Shown piece after piece: positions 17,691 to 26,441 of a stretch of DNA of 64,000 nucleotides (position 1 is the first letter of the stretch; each line of letters opens with the position of its first letter). Under the pieces are notes generated by a model. The model did not search any database. It was not told the origin of the DNA and worked only from the letters and a program-made list of their open reading frames with translations. The DNA is taken from the NCBI GenBank assembly GCA_013288825.1, contig JABDBC010000005.1, positions 1 through 64,000 on the forward strand, given 5' to 3'. A program made the position numbers and the translations under genes. Source of the stretch: Chlamydiota bacterium (lineage in GTDB: Bacteria; Chlamydiota; Chlamydiia; Chlamydiales; Parachlamydiaceae).

Positions 17691-18351
17691 AGAGATCAAT
17701 TTAATCGAATCAGAAATAGAAATAGAAGTCGCAGTAGAAACTTCTGCGCCTGCAAAAGCAGCATCCTATTCTCAACCCTCCCTGCCTGGCTTAGATCATT
17801 TGCCAGAATCACAAACAGGATTGACCCGAGAAATACGCTTCCACATAAAACGTGTGATCGAAGCACTGCTCTTCGCTAGCATCGAACCTATTCCTTTCCA
17901 AAAGATTCGCGACATCACCGATCCGATCTATGCTCTGCAACCTAAGATTTTGCGAGCAATCTTGCAAGAGCTGCAAGAGGAGTACTATGCGCAACAACGC
18001 GCTTTTCAATTGGATGAAATTGCTCCAGGCTATATTTTGAGAACTTGTGAAAAATATGGCAAATATCTCGAACACCTGGGTCGAAACAAACGTACCGAAA
18101 AATTGTCTCATGCCTCCACCGAAGTGCTAGCAATCATCGCCTACCGACAGCCCATCACCCGCCCACAAATCGAAGCAATAAGGGGCGTAGATTCCTCAGG
18201 GATCATTGCCAATTTGCTCGAAAGGCAACTTATACAGCCTGTAGGCAAACTCGAAGCTGCCGGCAGACCCACGTTATATGGTATTACAAAGGAATTCCTC
18301 AAACATTATGGCCTACGCGATGTCAAGGAGCTTCCTGCGCTTGATAAATGA
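17683..18351 (+). CDS. scpB: Segregation and condensation protein B
   Basis: This 222-residue partner of ScpA in the SMC complex forms a dimer of winged-helix domains. A ~45-residue acidic, poorly conserved lead precedes the domain, which starts at IKRVIEALLFASIEPI. The second winged helix contains STEVLAIIAYRQPITRPQIEAIRGVDSSG, shown here only in part as AIIAYRQPITRPQIEAIRG. It ends 1 base before the next gene's ATG, so translation is probably coupled through the whole operon. Confidence 0.92.
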   Translation: MSKEINLIESEIEIEVAVETSAPAKAASYSQPSLPGLDHLPESQTGLTREIRFHIKRVIEALLFASIEPIPFQKIRDITDPIYALQPKILRAILQELQEEYYAQQRAFQLDEIAPGYILRTCEKYGKYLEHLGRNKRTEKLSHASTEVLAIIAYRQPITRPQIEAIRGVDSSGIIANLLERQLIQPVGKLEAAGRPTLYGITKEFLKHYGLRDVKELPALDK

Positions 18352-18352
18352 T

Positions 18353-18922
18353 ATGTTTCAACAACACATTAACTTTGCTCATACACACTGGCAACGACTC
18401 CTATTATCCGGCGATACTGCTATCGATGCCACTTGTGGCAATGGTCACGACACCCTATTTTTAGCCAAATTAGCCCTGACACAATCCACAGGTCGATTAT
18501 TTGCGATCGATATCCAAGAATCAGCAATCCAAAAAACAAAAACCCTTTTGCAACAACATCTCAATGACTCTTTATTGCAACGTATTATTTTTAAACATGG
18601 TTGCCATTCAAAATTTGATAGTGAATTATCTTTAAATAGCATAAAATTAATCGTCTATAATTTGGGATACCTTCCAGGCGGAAACAAACAGATTACTACG
18701 CAAGCCCAAACGACCTTACAAAGTATTGAGCATGCTATGGATTTACTTATGGAAGGGGGACTGATCTCGATTACTTGCTATCCAGGGCATAACGAAGGCT
18801 CTATAGAGCAAAGTGAATTACTAAAATTGGCTTCAAAACTAGACGTAAAGCAATGGGCATGCAGCCATCACACGTGGCTTAGAAATCAGGCACCCTCCGT
18901 CCTCTTTTTGAAAAAAATATAA
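18353..18922 (+). CDS. Class I SAM-dependent methyltransferase, YtqB (MnmM-like) family
   Basis: This 189-residue protein has the SAM-binding motif DATCGNGHDTLFLA (about 25-38), the acidic residue of motif II in LFAIDIQ, and VYNLGYLPGGNK, the family's signature in place of NPPY. This matches the small 'rRNA methylase' family that includes Bacillus subtilis YtqB, which acts on the wobble uridine of tRNA. The specificity here is not proven. The ATG at 18353 directly follows the scpB stop; an upstream in-frame ATG lies inside scpB and is unlikely. The gene stops 1 base before a long palindrome. Confidence 0.85.
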   Translation: MFQQHINFAHTHWQRLLLSGDTAIDATCGNGHDTLFLAKLALTQSTGRLFAIDIQESAIQKTKTLLQQHLNDSLLQRIIFKHGCHSKFDSELSLNSIKLIVYNLGYLPGGNKQITTQAQTTLQSIEHAMDLLMEGGLISITCYPGHNEGSIEQSELLKLASKLDVKQWACSHHTWLRNQAPSVLFLKKI

Positions 18923-18923
18923 A

Positions 18924-19143
18924 GAGGTAAATGCAGAAGTGCCCTGTGTTCAGGCCCGAAGGGCAGGCATTTCACAGCCCAGGTCGGAGCGAAGCGGAGG
19001 CCTGGGCTAGTCATGTCACAAAATGTCGTCCTTTCAGGACTCCATGTGTACCATGACTAACCCAGGCCTCCGCTTCGCTCCGACCTGGGCTGTGAAATGC
19101 CTGCCCTTCGGGCCTGAACACAGGGCACTTCTGCAATTATCTC
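18924..19143. repeat. Long inverted repeat with shared GAGGTAA...GCAGAAGTGCC terminus (core S)
   Basis: The outer stem GAGGTAAATGCAGAAGTGCC pairs with GGCACTTCTGCAATTATCTC at the far end. The inner core carries TGTTCAGGCCCGAAGGGC, GCATTTCACAGCCCAGGTCG and CGGAGGCCTGGGCTAGTCATG with complements on the right arm, and an unpaired centre around 19020-19055. The outer stem is the same as in the elements at 11685, 22362 (right end), 47402 and 50896, but this core is different. It lies between the scpAB operon and the first paralogue gene. Confidence 0.9.
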
Positions 19144-19161
19144 TATAGGAATTTTAATTGT

Positions 19162-20127
19162 ATGGCATTAGTTTCAAGTTACCCAAGTTATGCACGCAGT
19201 CTTCATAGTGTCTATGAATATGATCTCGTATGCAGTCAACGAACCGTCGATATCCTTCACATGGTAATCGACCGAAGCGGAGAACTTCCATCTCGAGCTT
19301 CCCACTTAAGCCTATTTATTCACACATCTTATCGAGAATTATCGGCAATATTAACCAAAATCTTTGTAGTAGTGAAAAGTATATTCCATCTGTTCATTAT
19401 CCCATGCGATGGCAAGGTTCAAAAAAAACAACGATGGATATTTAAAGTGATTGAAGTTTTCCTCCTGAATCCATTGAGTCTCATTGTCACAACTGTTGCA
19501 GCAATAATACGCGTTGTCTCTTCCTTTTTTGGAATGCTTATCCCTTGCCTAGCAGCTAGAGGCTTCAAATGGGCCGAACAAATCACTGTTCTCGATTTGA
19601 CTTTGAAGGATCGTGTCTGGAAAAAAATTGCCCCTGAAAAGCTCTCCAAAAGATATTTCAAAGAAATTACTCCGCAAAATGCAATAAACTACTTCGGAGA
19701 ACTCCACGCGCGTATCAATCAAGGTGCGCTCAATATTTTAAACAAAACGATTGATGAACGGAAAACGCTTTTGAGGGAATTATATCAAAGATATACCGTT
19801 TATATAGAATATATCGAACAATTCCCAGAATTATATGAATTTGTATATAAAAAACACCATGAGGAAATAGAGGCAATAAAAAAAGCATTACCATCAGCAA
19901 AACAACAATTAGAAACTGATAGTGCCTACTTGGACATTGATGAAGTGTCTATAAAGATACACAATCTACACACACTTACAAAAGAAAGAGCAGTGGAAAC
20001 AACTAGTGCAGTAGGAAGTGCATCATCAGGTTTTGAATTTGAAGAACTTTTAAAACGTAAAACAAAATTTGAGGAAGCTCTATTAGAACAATTTCATTAT
20101 GGTTCGAGTTATATTCCTGTTCTCTAA
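19162..20127 (+). CDS. Paralogous membrane protein family 1, member 1
   Basis: This 321-residue unknown protein is the first of four tandem homologues. The shared N-terminal domain (about 1-150) has a YEYDLVCSQ-like start and two hydrophobic regions (about 55-80 and 95-130, with NPLSLIVTTVAAIIRVVSS). It ends in the family motif PCLAARGFKWAEQ. The C-terminal half is charged, helical and poorly conserved, ending YGSSYIPVL. The closely spaced hydrophobic regions with a soluble C-terminal tail resemble chlamydial inclusion-membrane proteins. The member lacks a strong ribosome binding site (AGGA is 15 bases upstream). Confidence 0.75.
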   Translation: MALVSSYPSYARSLHSVYEYDLVCSQRTVDILHMVIDRSGELPSRASHLSLFIHTSYRELSAILTKIFVVVKSIFHLFIIPCDGKVQKKQRWIFKVIEVFLLNPLSLIVTTVAAIIRVVSSFFGMLIPCLAARGFKWAEQITVLDLTLKDRVWKKIAPEKLSKRYFKEITPQNAINYFGELHARINQGALNILNKTIDERKTLLRELYQRYTVYIEYIEQFPELYEFVYKKHHEEIEAIKKALPSAKQQLETDSAYLDIDEVSIKIHNLHTLTKERAVETTSAVGSASSGFEFEELLKRKTKFEEALLEQFHYGSSYIPVL

Positions 20128-20194
20128 GAGGTTGCAGTAAATACTATTATATGCTATATTTTCTTATAAAATATAAAATTTTTATGAGGAAACT

Positions 20195-21253
20195 ATGAGT
20201 TTAATATCAAAATATTCACTCGATCTTCACAGTCAATACGATTATGAATATCACTGCAGTAAAAAAAGCATTGAACTTTTTAGTAGTGCAATCAAGCATG
20301 ATGATCTATTGCCCTCACGATGTAGCCACATCTATAAATTTGTTAAGGGAACAATCTTGGGACCTTTCAGAATTACCTATCGTGTCATATCTAAGATCGT
20401 TAATATCGTTTGCAAAATTTTTGGACTCCTTTGCATCGTTCTTAACTGCAATTCAAAACAGCGAAAAGAACGGTTCTTCTTCGAAGTTGTAAACATCCTA
20501 TTGCTTCAACCCTTATCCATTATAGTCACCGTTGCCGCTGTTGTCATGCGCATCGTATTTGCATTTACAGGAATGTTCCTCCCTTGTTTGGCTGCAAGGG
20601 GCTACAAATGGGCCGCACAAATCACAGCTTTTCCCATCTATTTACAAGCAGCATTATGGAAAAAAATTGCCCCCATAAGCCCACACAGTGGGAGGCAATT
20701 TTGCCCTATTACACCTGAGGCCGCTTTAGACTACCTCTCAAATGCAAAAGTTGCAAAAGTTGTAAGCGCAATGGGACGTGCAAGTAAAGACATAGAGGAA
20801 GATCAACTTGAAAAGGAATTGAACGAACAATTTGTTAAATATTTCGCTTATATGAACAAAAATAAAAAATTGCTTGAATTGGTTTTTAACAAAAACGACC
20901 TAGAGCAAAAGGGCTCCATCGCAGAGTTACGGCGTTCTGTCACGAGCGTCTCGAATTTAACAAATGTAGATATTACAAGAGAATTACGTAAATTACGAAT
21001 TTCTATCTTCGACTTATATACAAGCCTACGTCTTCGTATGAAAAATGGAAATGGAGTAACACCTCAAGATTTTATCCAAATTCAGAACGAATTAGCGAAT
21101 AATACGAATGATTTTAGCTCAAATCTCTTCCGTGAACTGGGCGAAAATGTAGATGAAATTAACGAGTTCGTAAATGGCTATGGATCTGCTCGGTATCCAG
21201 TTGATACTACTAAAATTGAAATCAGTGTAGGTAGACCCTCTTACCATTTGTAA
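20195..21253 (+). CDS. Paralogous membrane protein family 1, member 2
   Basis: A 352-residue homologue of its neighbours. It begins MSLISKYSLDLHSQYDYEY and has hydrophobic regions at about 60-85 and 98-135 (LLLQPLSIIVTVAAVVMRIV). The family motif appears as PCLAARGYKWAAQ, followed by a helical, charged tail. The tail is longer than in member 1 and continues about 12 residues beyond the family's usual R/L-YPV ending. GAGGAAACT just before the ATG is a fair ribosome binding site. Each gene in the array is preceded by a 60-70 bp AT-rich spacer, so separate or leaky promoters are possible. Confidence 0.75.
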   Translation: MSLISKYSLDLHSQYDYEYHCSKKSIELFSSAIKHDDLLPSRCSHIYKFVKGTILGPFRITYRVISKIVNIVCKIFGLLCIVLNCNSKQRKERFFFEVVNILLLQPLSIIVTVAAVVMRIVFAFTGMFLPCLAARGYKWAAQITAFPIYLQAALWKKIAPISPHSGRQFCPITPEAALDYLSNAKVAKVVSAMGRASKDIEEDQLEKELNEQFVKYFAYMNKNKKLLELVFNKNDLEQKGSIAELRRSVTSVSNLTNVDITRELRKLRISIFDLYTSLRLRMKNGNGVTPQDFIQIQNELANNTNDFSSNLFRELGENVDEINEFVNGYGSARYPVDTTKIEISVGRPSYHL

Positions 21254-21314
21254 TAAATAGTTGCAGCTGATACAATTTCTTTTCTTTACAATCTAGCACA
21301 TTTATAGGAAATTT

Positions 21315-22343
21315 ATGAGTTCAATTTCAGGATACAAACTCGATCTTCATAGCGATTATGAATACAAGTACAAATGCAGCCTAAAAAGCATAGAAATATT
21401 GGATAACGCCATCTATGCCCAGCTGCTACCCACCAGATGCACACACAGCCTCATGATATGCAAAGAAGTATTTCCCCGAGGCCTCTTCGAGGTGATTAAG
21501 GAAATCGTTTTGCTCGTTCGCAAGGCTTTCTCTCTTCTTTGCCTCGCTTTATCTTGTAACGTCCCACAAAAGAAAGAAAAGCTCCTCTTTGCCGCTATAG
21601 AGCTCTTACTCCTGCAACCCTTAAGCATCATCGTCGCAGTCGCCAGAACAATCATGCGCATCGTATTTTTATTTTCAGGAATATTCGTTCCCTCTTTGGC
21701 TGTGAAAGGCTACAAATGGTCAGAGCAAGTTAACTCATTGCCATTATATTTGCGAGCAATTTTATGGAAGAAAATAGCTCCCACCCCCCCTCACGATAGG
21801 CGAGTATATCATGCATATCATAACATACATCCTGAGGCCGCTATAAATTACTTAGGTAGATATAATTCAAAGGAAATTCAAGAACAGATAAATCTATATA
21901 GTGAAAGACACCAGGAATTAAAAGCGGAGATTGGCGAGAATCTAAGTGCATATTTAGGGCTTTTGAGCACACAGGAAAACTTATTTAAGTTGATTTTCTC
22001 AAAATTTAATAACCCCTATTCCTACCACCATGAATACTATCTTCCTTATGCCATTTCATCCATACAGTCGACGAATCCAAAAGACATCATTGATGCAGCC
22101 AAAAAATTGGAGCCAGAAGAAATTAAAAGGTTGTTTGATTTCATAAACTATCGCCTTTCATGTCAAGATGCTCGAAGAATTATCATAAACGAGGAAAATG
22201 GTGATGAAGACGGTGGTGCTGAAGGTGACCCTCGTTTCGCTGCTACTTTGAATCGGCATAAGGACAACCTTCATATAGCTCTACTCGAAAAAATTGGATA
22301 TGGGGGCGTGCGCTACCCTGTAGTAACGTGCGCTACCCTGTAG
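21315..22343 (+). CDS. Paralogous membrane protein family 1, member 3 (C-terminus altered by a 20-bp duplication)
   Basis: A 342-residue homologue beginning MSSISGYKLDLHSDYEYKY, with hydrophobic regions near 62-80 and 92-130 (LLLQPLSIIVAVARTIMRIV) and the motif PSLAVKGYKWSEQ. AGGAAA precedes the ATG by about 7 bases. The last codons lie in a perfect 20-bp tandem duplication (22307-22326 and 22327-22346). Without the second copy the protein would end VRYPVVR; with it the frame shifts and ends VTCATL. The gene is probably functional because only the extreme tail differs. Confidence 0.75.
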   Translation: MSSISGYKLDLHSDYEYKYKCSLKSIEILDNAIYAQLLPTRCTHSLMICKEVFPRGLFEVIKEIVLLVRKAFSLLCLALSCNVPQKKEKLLFAAIELLLLQPLSIIVAVARTIMRIVFLFSGIFVPSLAVKGYKWSEQVNSLPLYLRAILWKKIAPTPPHDRRVYHAYHNIHPEAAINYLGRYNSKEIQEQINLYSERHQELKAEIGENLSAYLGLLSTQENLFKLIFSKFNNPYSYHHEYYLPYAISSIQSTNPKDIIDAAKKLEPEEIKRLFDFINYRLSCQDARRIIINEENGDEDGGAEGDPRFAATLNRHKDNLHIALLEKIGYGGVRYPVVTCATL

Positions 22344-22346
22344 TAA
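22307..22346. repeat. Perfect 20-bp tandem duplication at the 3' end of a gene
   Basis: CGTGCGCTACCCTGTAGTAA occurs twice back to back. The duplication length is not a multiple of three, so it changes the last residues of the upstream protein. It directly abuts the M-core palindrome beginning at 22362. Confidence 0.95.
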
Positions 22347-22361
22347 GATGATGAGAATGTG

Positions 22362-22721
22362 CACATCATCAGGCCAACGATATTGGTTTGTGCCGGCCCT
22401 CCGGGACCGGATGGGTGGGTTGGCGTTTACCCAGGCTTCGCTTACCCCTCCGGGGAGCTTCAGCCTGGGCTATTATGTGAACAGGCCCTCCGGGCTGTTT
22501 GCACGGGCTGTTATTTGCTTTGCTGTATATGTCAAGGCGGTTCAGCAAACAAAACATGTTGCAACCAGCCCGGAGGGTCTGTTTACGTAATAGCCCAGGC
22601 TGAAGCTCCCCGGAGGGGTAAGCGAAGCCTGGGGAATAGCCCCACCCCACAATACCGTCCCGGAGGGCCGGCACAAACCAATACCGTTGGCCTGATGATG
22701 TGGCACTTCTGCAATTACCTC
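22362..22721. repeat. Long palindrome, M core, asymmetric outer stem
   Basis: The arm CACATCATCAGGCCAACG, TTGGTTTGTGCCGGCCCTCC and CCCAGGCTTCGCTTACCCC pairs with its complement ending near 22700. The right end continues into GGCACTTCTGCAATTACCTC (22702-22721), but the matching left terminus is missing. It appears to have been cut off where the element meets the duplication at the end of the preceding gene. Apart from this element, the 470-bp gap 22344-22815 holds nothing I can support. Confidence 0.88.
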
Positions 22722-22815
22722 TGCCAGAGCAGTATATCCGACTTTACCATTTGTGATAAACAGCGCTTCGTGATACAATTCTTTACTTTCAGCATAGCAA
22801 ACCTACAGGAAAATT

Positions 22816-23847
22816 ATGACTCCAATTACACGATACGCACAAGATCTTAATAGTGAATACGAATACAGATACAAATGCAGTCAAAAAAGCGTAGAACTCA
22901 TTAATGCTGCAATTGAACAAAATGATCTACCCACCCGAGCTCAACACTGCTGTAAATTTATTGAAGAGCCCTGCAAAGCCCTTTGCATTATCTCGTGTAA
23001 AATCATAGATATATTTTGCAGAGCTTTGGCTCCATTTTGCATTCTTATTGCTTCAGGAAAGCTCAAGAAAGAACGGTGTCTCTTTGCTGTTGTAAATCTA
23101 TTCCTACTTCACCCCTTGAGCATTATCGTCGAAGTTGCCGTTGCTGTGATGCGCATTGTTTTTGCATTTACAGGGATCTTCCTTCCCTGTTTGGCAGCAA
23201 AAGGCTACAAATGGTCAGAACAACTTCATGCAATGAATTGGAATTTGCATGCCAAAATATGGAAGAAAATTGTTCCAAACTCGCCAGACGCAAAACTCGC
23301 TTCGTTTCGATTAGAAATGAATCCTAGCGAAGCTATTCAATATCTAAGCAAAGAAAGGTCTGAAAAGCTTCACCAGTCAATAAACATTCTGACTGACCAA
23401 AAACAGATGGAATTAGATACAGCTATGAAAGATCGGCTTGGTGGATATTTAGAATATTTGAGCAAAAGTCAGGCAGTATTTGACGCGTTTTTCACAACAA
23501 ATCTAGGAGTTTTACCTACAAAGATAGCAAAATTGCTAAGAGAGATTGATCCAGACAACAAAGAATCTGATTCTACTGCTACCCCAGGGGCAGATGCAGC
23601 ATCGTTATATAAAGATCGCTGCAAACGCATCATCGAGAAGGCAAAAAAATGGCAGCCAGAAGAAATTAAGAGCTTATTTTTGGAAATAAAAGAGCGGTTT
23701 AAACAAGATAATATTATAAAAATTATAAAAAATGAAGCACCAGAATATTCGGAAATCAACGGGACTTTAGATGTGAATAGCAACTCCCTTGATGAAGTCA
23801 TACTCGAAAGATTTGGATTTGGAGCAGCTCTCTACCCTGTATACTAG
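22816..23847 (+). CDS. Paralogous membrane protein family 1, member 4
   Basis: The 343-residue last member of the array begins MTPITRYAQDLNSEYEYRY. Hydrophobic regions at about 48-75 and 88-125 (LLHPLSIIVEVAVAVMRIVF) and the motif PCLAAKGYKWSEQ are conserved. The tail is charged and helical and ends FGFGAALYPVY, the ordinary family ending. AGGAAAA precedes the ATG. It is followed after 14 bases by ychF, an otherwise unrelated housekeeping gene, which may therefore be partly co-transcribed. Confidence 0.75.
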   Translation: MTPITRYAQDLNSEYEYRYKCSQKSVELINAAIEQNDLPTRAQHCCKFIEEPCKALCIISCKIIDIFCRALAPFCILIASGKLKKERCLFAVVNLFLLHPLSIIVEVAVAVMRIVFAFTGIFLPCLAAKGYKWSEQLHAMNWNLHAKIWKKIVPNSPDAKLASFRLEMNPSEAIQYLSKERSEKLHQSINILTDQKQMELDTAMKDRLGGYLEYLSKSQAVFDAFFTTNLGVLPTKIAKLLREIDPDNKESDSTATPGADAASLYKDRCKRIIEKAKKWQPEEIKSLFLEIKERFKQDNIIKIIKNEAPEYSEINGTLDVNSNSLDEVILERFGFGAALYPVY

Positions 23848-23861
23848 GAGAAAAAATTGTT

Positions 23862-24953
23862 ATGCCTAACCTTTCATGCGGCATCGTAGGCCTACCCAAT
23901 GTGGGAAAATCGACACTTTTTAACGCGATCACCTGCAATCGGGTACCTGCTGCTGACTATCCATTCTGCACAATCGAGCCCAATGTCGGTACCGTAGAAG
24001 TCAATGACACTCGACTGCCACAGCTTTCACAACTGTCTCACAGCAATCGCATTCTCTACGCCATCACGCAATTTAAAGACATTGCAGGGCTTGTCAAAGG
24101 CGCTTCCGAAGGCCTCGGGCTCGGCAATAAATTCCTGTCTAACATTCGGGAATCTGAAGCTATCATCCATGTCGTCCGTTGTTTTGAAGGAGATGTCATC
24201 CATGTCTCCAATCAAATCGACCCCATTCAAGATATTGAAATAATCAACACTGAGCTCGCCCTCGCGGACATACAAATGCTCACCAATACAATCGGGCGTC
24301 TAGAAAAACAGGCAAAAGGAAAAAAAGAACTAGTCCCCGTTGTAGAGTGCTTACAAAAAGTTCAAAACCATCTCAACACTGGTCAGCCTCTACGCGCACT
24401 AAACCTGTCACAAGAAGAACTCGAACTCTTAAAACCTTATCCCCTGTTAACACTCAAAAAAGTGTTGTATGTCGCCAATGTATCAGAAAATGATCTCCCC
24501 TCAATGGAAAATAAATATGTCCAACGCGTCCGTGAACACGCTAAGGTCGAAGGGAATGCTGTCATAGCCATTTGCGCTAAACTCGAAGAAGAAATCGCAC
24601 AGCTTCCTGTGGCTGAAAGAGCTGAATTCCTAACAAGCTTAGGACTGCAGGAATCTGGTCTCCAAAGGCTAATCCGAGCCTCTTTTGAGATGTTGGGGCT
24701 CATCACATTTCTGACAACAGGTGAGATCGAAACACGGGCGTGGACCATCCACAAAGGCACAAAAGCCGTTGATGCCGCAGCGGAGATCCATACCGACATT
24801 CAAAAAGGATTCATTCGTGCTGAGGTTGTCAGCTTCGAAGATATGATTAAATATAAAGGTCGTGTGGGCGCTAAAGAGGCTGGCAAATCTCGATTTGAAG
24901 GGAAAGAGTATATCGTACAAGATGGCGATGTGATTTTGTTTATGCACAACTAA
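23862..24953 (+). CDS. ychF: Obg-like GTPase/ATPase YchF
   Basis: This 363-residue member of the YchF/OLA1 branch of TRAFAC GTPases binds ribosomes and prefers ATP in studied members. G1 is [15 protein letters not shown] at residue 9, G3 is [17 protein letters not shown], and the G4 position has the family's N-x-x-E (NVSEND) instead of NKxD, which explains the ATP preference. The C-terminal TGS-like domain contains [18 protein letters not shown] and ends [10 protein letters not shown]. Full length. AGGAG is 10-14 bases upstream. Confidence 0.95.
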   Translation: MPNLSCGIVGLPNVGKSTLFNAITCNRVPAADYPFCTIEPNVGTVEVNDTRLPQLSQLSHSNRILYAITQFKDIAGLVKGASEGLGLGNKFLSNIRESEAIIHVVRCFEGDVIHVSNQIDPIQDIEIINTELALADIQMLTNTIGRLEKQAKGKKELVPVVECLQKVQNHLNTGQPLRALNLSQEELELLKPYPLLTLKKVLYVANVSENDLPSMENKYVQRVREHAKVEGNAVIAICAKLEEEIAQLPVAERAEFLTSLGLQESGLQRLIRASFEMLGLITFLTTGEIETRAWTIHKGTKAVDAAAEIHTDIQKGFIRAEVVSFEDMIKYKGRVGAKEAGKSRFEGKEYIVQDGDVILFMHN

Positions 24954-24964
24954 CTTGAGTGATT

Positions 24965-26116
24965 ATGAATCCTAAAGCCTATTCCCCTAAAGAGCTTTTT
25001 ATCTCGTGCTCACAGCATCTCGAACCGCTATTAGCTGAAGAATTAGCTGAGCTAGGTTTCACAAACCTGTCTGAGCGATATCGTGGCGTCGTCGTCCCCG
25101 ACAACTCATTAGAAGCCATTTACCGAATTAATTATTGCTCCCGATTGGCTAGCAGGGTCCTTTTACCATTAATACGATTCCCTTGCCGCGATAGAGAGTC
25201 GCTATACAAAGGAGCTAGCCAAGTCGATTGGCTCCGCTACATAAAAAACGGAAAAACCTTTGCAATCGATGCAAATGTCACCCACAGAGATCTCACAAAC
25301 AGCCTTTTTGCTGCACAAGTCGTTAAAGATGCCATTTGTGATCAGTTCCGCGATCGGTTGGGAATTCGCCCTGATGTCGATGTGAAAAATCCCGATGTTC
25401 AACTTAACCTTTTCATTACCCCAGATACCGCAGGGATTAGTTTCGACACATCAGGTTCTCCTCTATTTAAGCGATGCTATCGTCAGGACGCCCTGGAAGC
25501 ACCTTTAAGAGAATCCCTTGCTGCAGCATTACTGCGGCTTGCTCAATATAAGGGTGATGAAATCCTTTATGATCCCTGCTGCGGCTCAGGTACACTACTT
25601 ATTGAAGCCGCCCTGATTGCCTCGAGGACTGCCCCCGGTTATATAAGACAAAAATGGGGATTTCACGGTTTGCCACATTACGATCCAGACTTATGGCTGA
25701 AGGTAAAAATCGACGTCGATCGTGCACGTCGCCCACTTCCCAAGGGAAAAATCAATGGCACAGATATCAGCAAAAATGCGGTGCAAGTATGCAAAGTTAA
25801 TTTAAGAGCTGCAGGTTTTCATCAGTCGATCGAAGTGAGCCAATATGACTTTCGTGATTTCACTCCCGACTTTCCAATTAATTTTCTTATTACAAATCCT
25901 CCTCATGGCAATCGCTTGGACGATGCTGAGTCTTTAAAGCCAGTCTACAGAGCCCTCGGGGATTTCATGAAGCAGAAAATGGCAAAGCCTGGGAGAGGTT
26001 TTGTTTTTACAGGAGACTTGGAGCTTGCTAAAGAGGTCGGTTTGGCGCCAGCGAAGAGACATGTAATAGACAATTCTGGAGTCGATTCGCGCCTATTAGA
26101 ATTCGATGTCTACTAG
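24965..26116 (+). CDS. THUMP-domain RNA methyltransferase (RlmL/YpsC family)
   Basis: This 383-residue protein is predicted to methylate guanosine N2 in 23S rRNA. An N-terminal ferredoxin-like/THUMP part (about 1-155) precedes a Rossmann methyltransferase domain. The SAM site is DPCCGSGTLLIEAALIA (about 198) and the catalytic motif is TNPPHGNR, a variant of NPPYGxR. NGTDISKNAVQVCK matches the second motif. The ATG at 24965 is preferred to the GTG at 24959. It lies 11 bases downstream of ychF, so the two are probably co-transcribed. Confidence 0.88.
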   Translation: MNPKAYSPKELFISCSQHLEPLLAEELAELGFTNLSERYRGVVVPDNSLEAIYRINYCSRLASRVLLPLIRFPCRDRESLYKGASQVDWLRYIKNGKTFAIDANVTHRDLTNSLFAAQVVKDAICDQFRDRLGIRPDVDVKNPDVQLNLFITPDTAGISFDTSGSPLFKRCYRQDALEAPLRESLAAALLRLAQYKGDEILYDPCCGSGTLLIEAALIASRTAPGYIRQKWGFHGLPHYDPDLWLKVKIDVDRARRPLPKGKINGTDISKNAVQVCKVNLRAAGFHQSIEVSQYDFRDFTPDFPINFLITNPPHGNRLDDAESLKPVYRALGDFMKQKMAKPGRGFVFTGDLELAKEVGLAPAKRHVIDNSGVDSRLLEFDVY

Positions 26117-26157
26117 TGCTCTGCGCCATGGGACAATTCTCGCATAAAGGCCGCACC

Positions 26158-26326
26158 AGCGCAGGCAAGAGCGCGCCGGGGACGGTTCTCACATACGGCA
26201 CGCTTTTAAACACAGGCAATCTTTGTGAGATGGACGTCGTTCTGATTGCCTGTGTTAAAAGCGTGCCGTATGTGAGAACCGTCCCCGGCGCGTCTTGTCC
26301 GTCCCGGCGCGCTCTTGCCTGCGCGC
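26158..26326. repeat. Long inverted repeat, family E
   Basis: GCGCAGGCAAGAGCGCGCC, GGGACGGTTCTCACATACGG and CACGCTTTTAAACACAGGCA pair with complements at 26247-26326. The centre holds TCTTTGTGAGATGGACGTCG. The right arm has an extra ~17 bases (TCTTGTCCGTCCCGGCG). The same arms and centre occur inside a family D shell at 53943-54120. It occupies most of the 325-bp gap between the RlmL-like gene and yidC; the open frame at 26116-26361 is an artefact of it. Confidence 0.88.
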
Positions 26327-26441
26327 TAGGAAGGTCTGCATTAATGGTAAAATCTTTTTGACTTCCACTTTTAAGTTAATCCCTGCTTGTGTTCTCCCAT
26401 CTGATTCTGCTAGACTCATACCATTTAACTGAGGAATCCTT

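Noticed and set aside
17809-18133. Minus-strand frames inside scpB
   Set aside because: They are antisense shadows of scpB, whose protein has clear homology.
26116-26361. 81-residue plus-strand frame after the methyltransferase gene
   Set aside because: It is entirely within the family E palindrome; the reverse strand gives a similar peptide.
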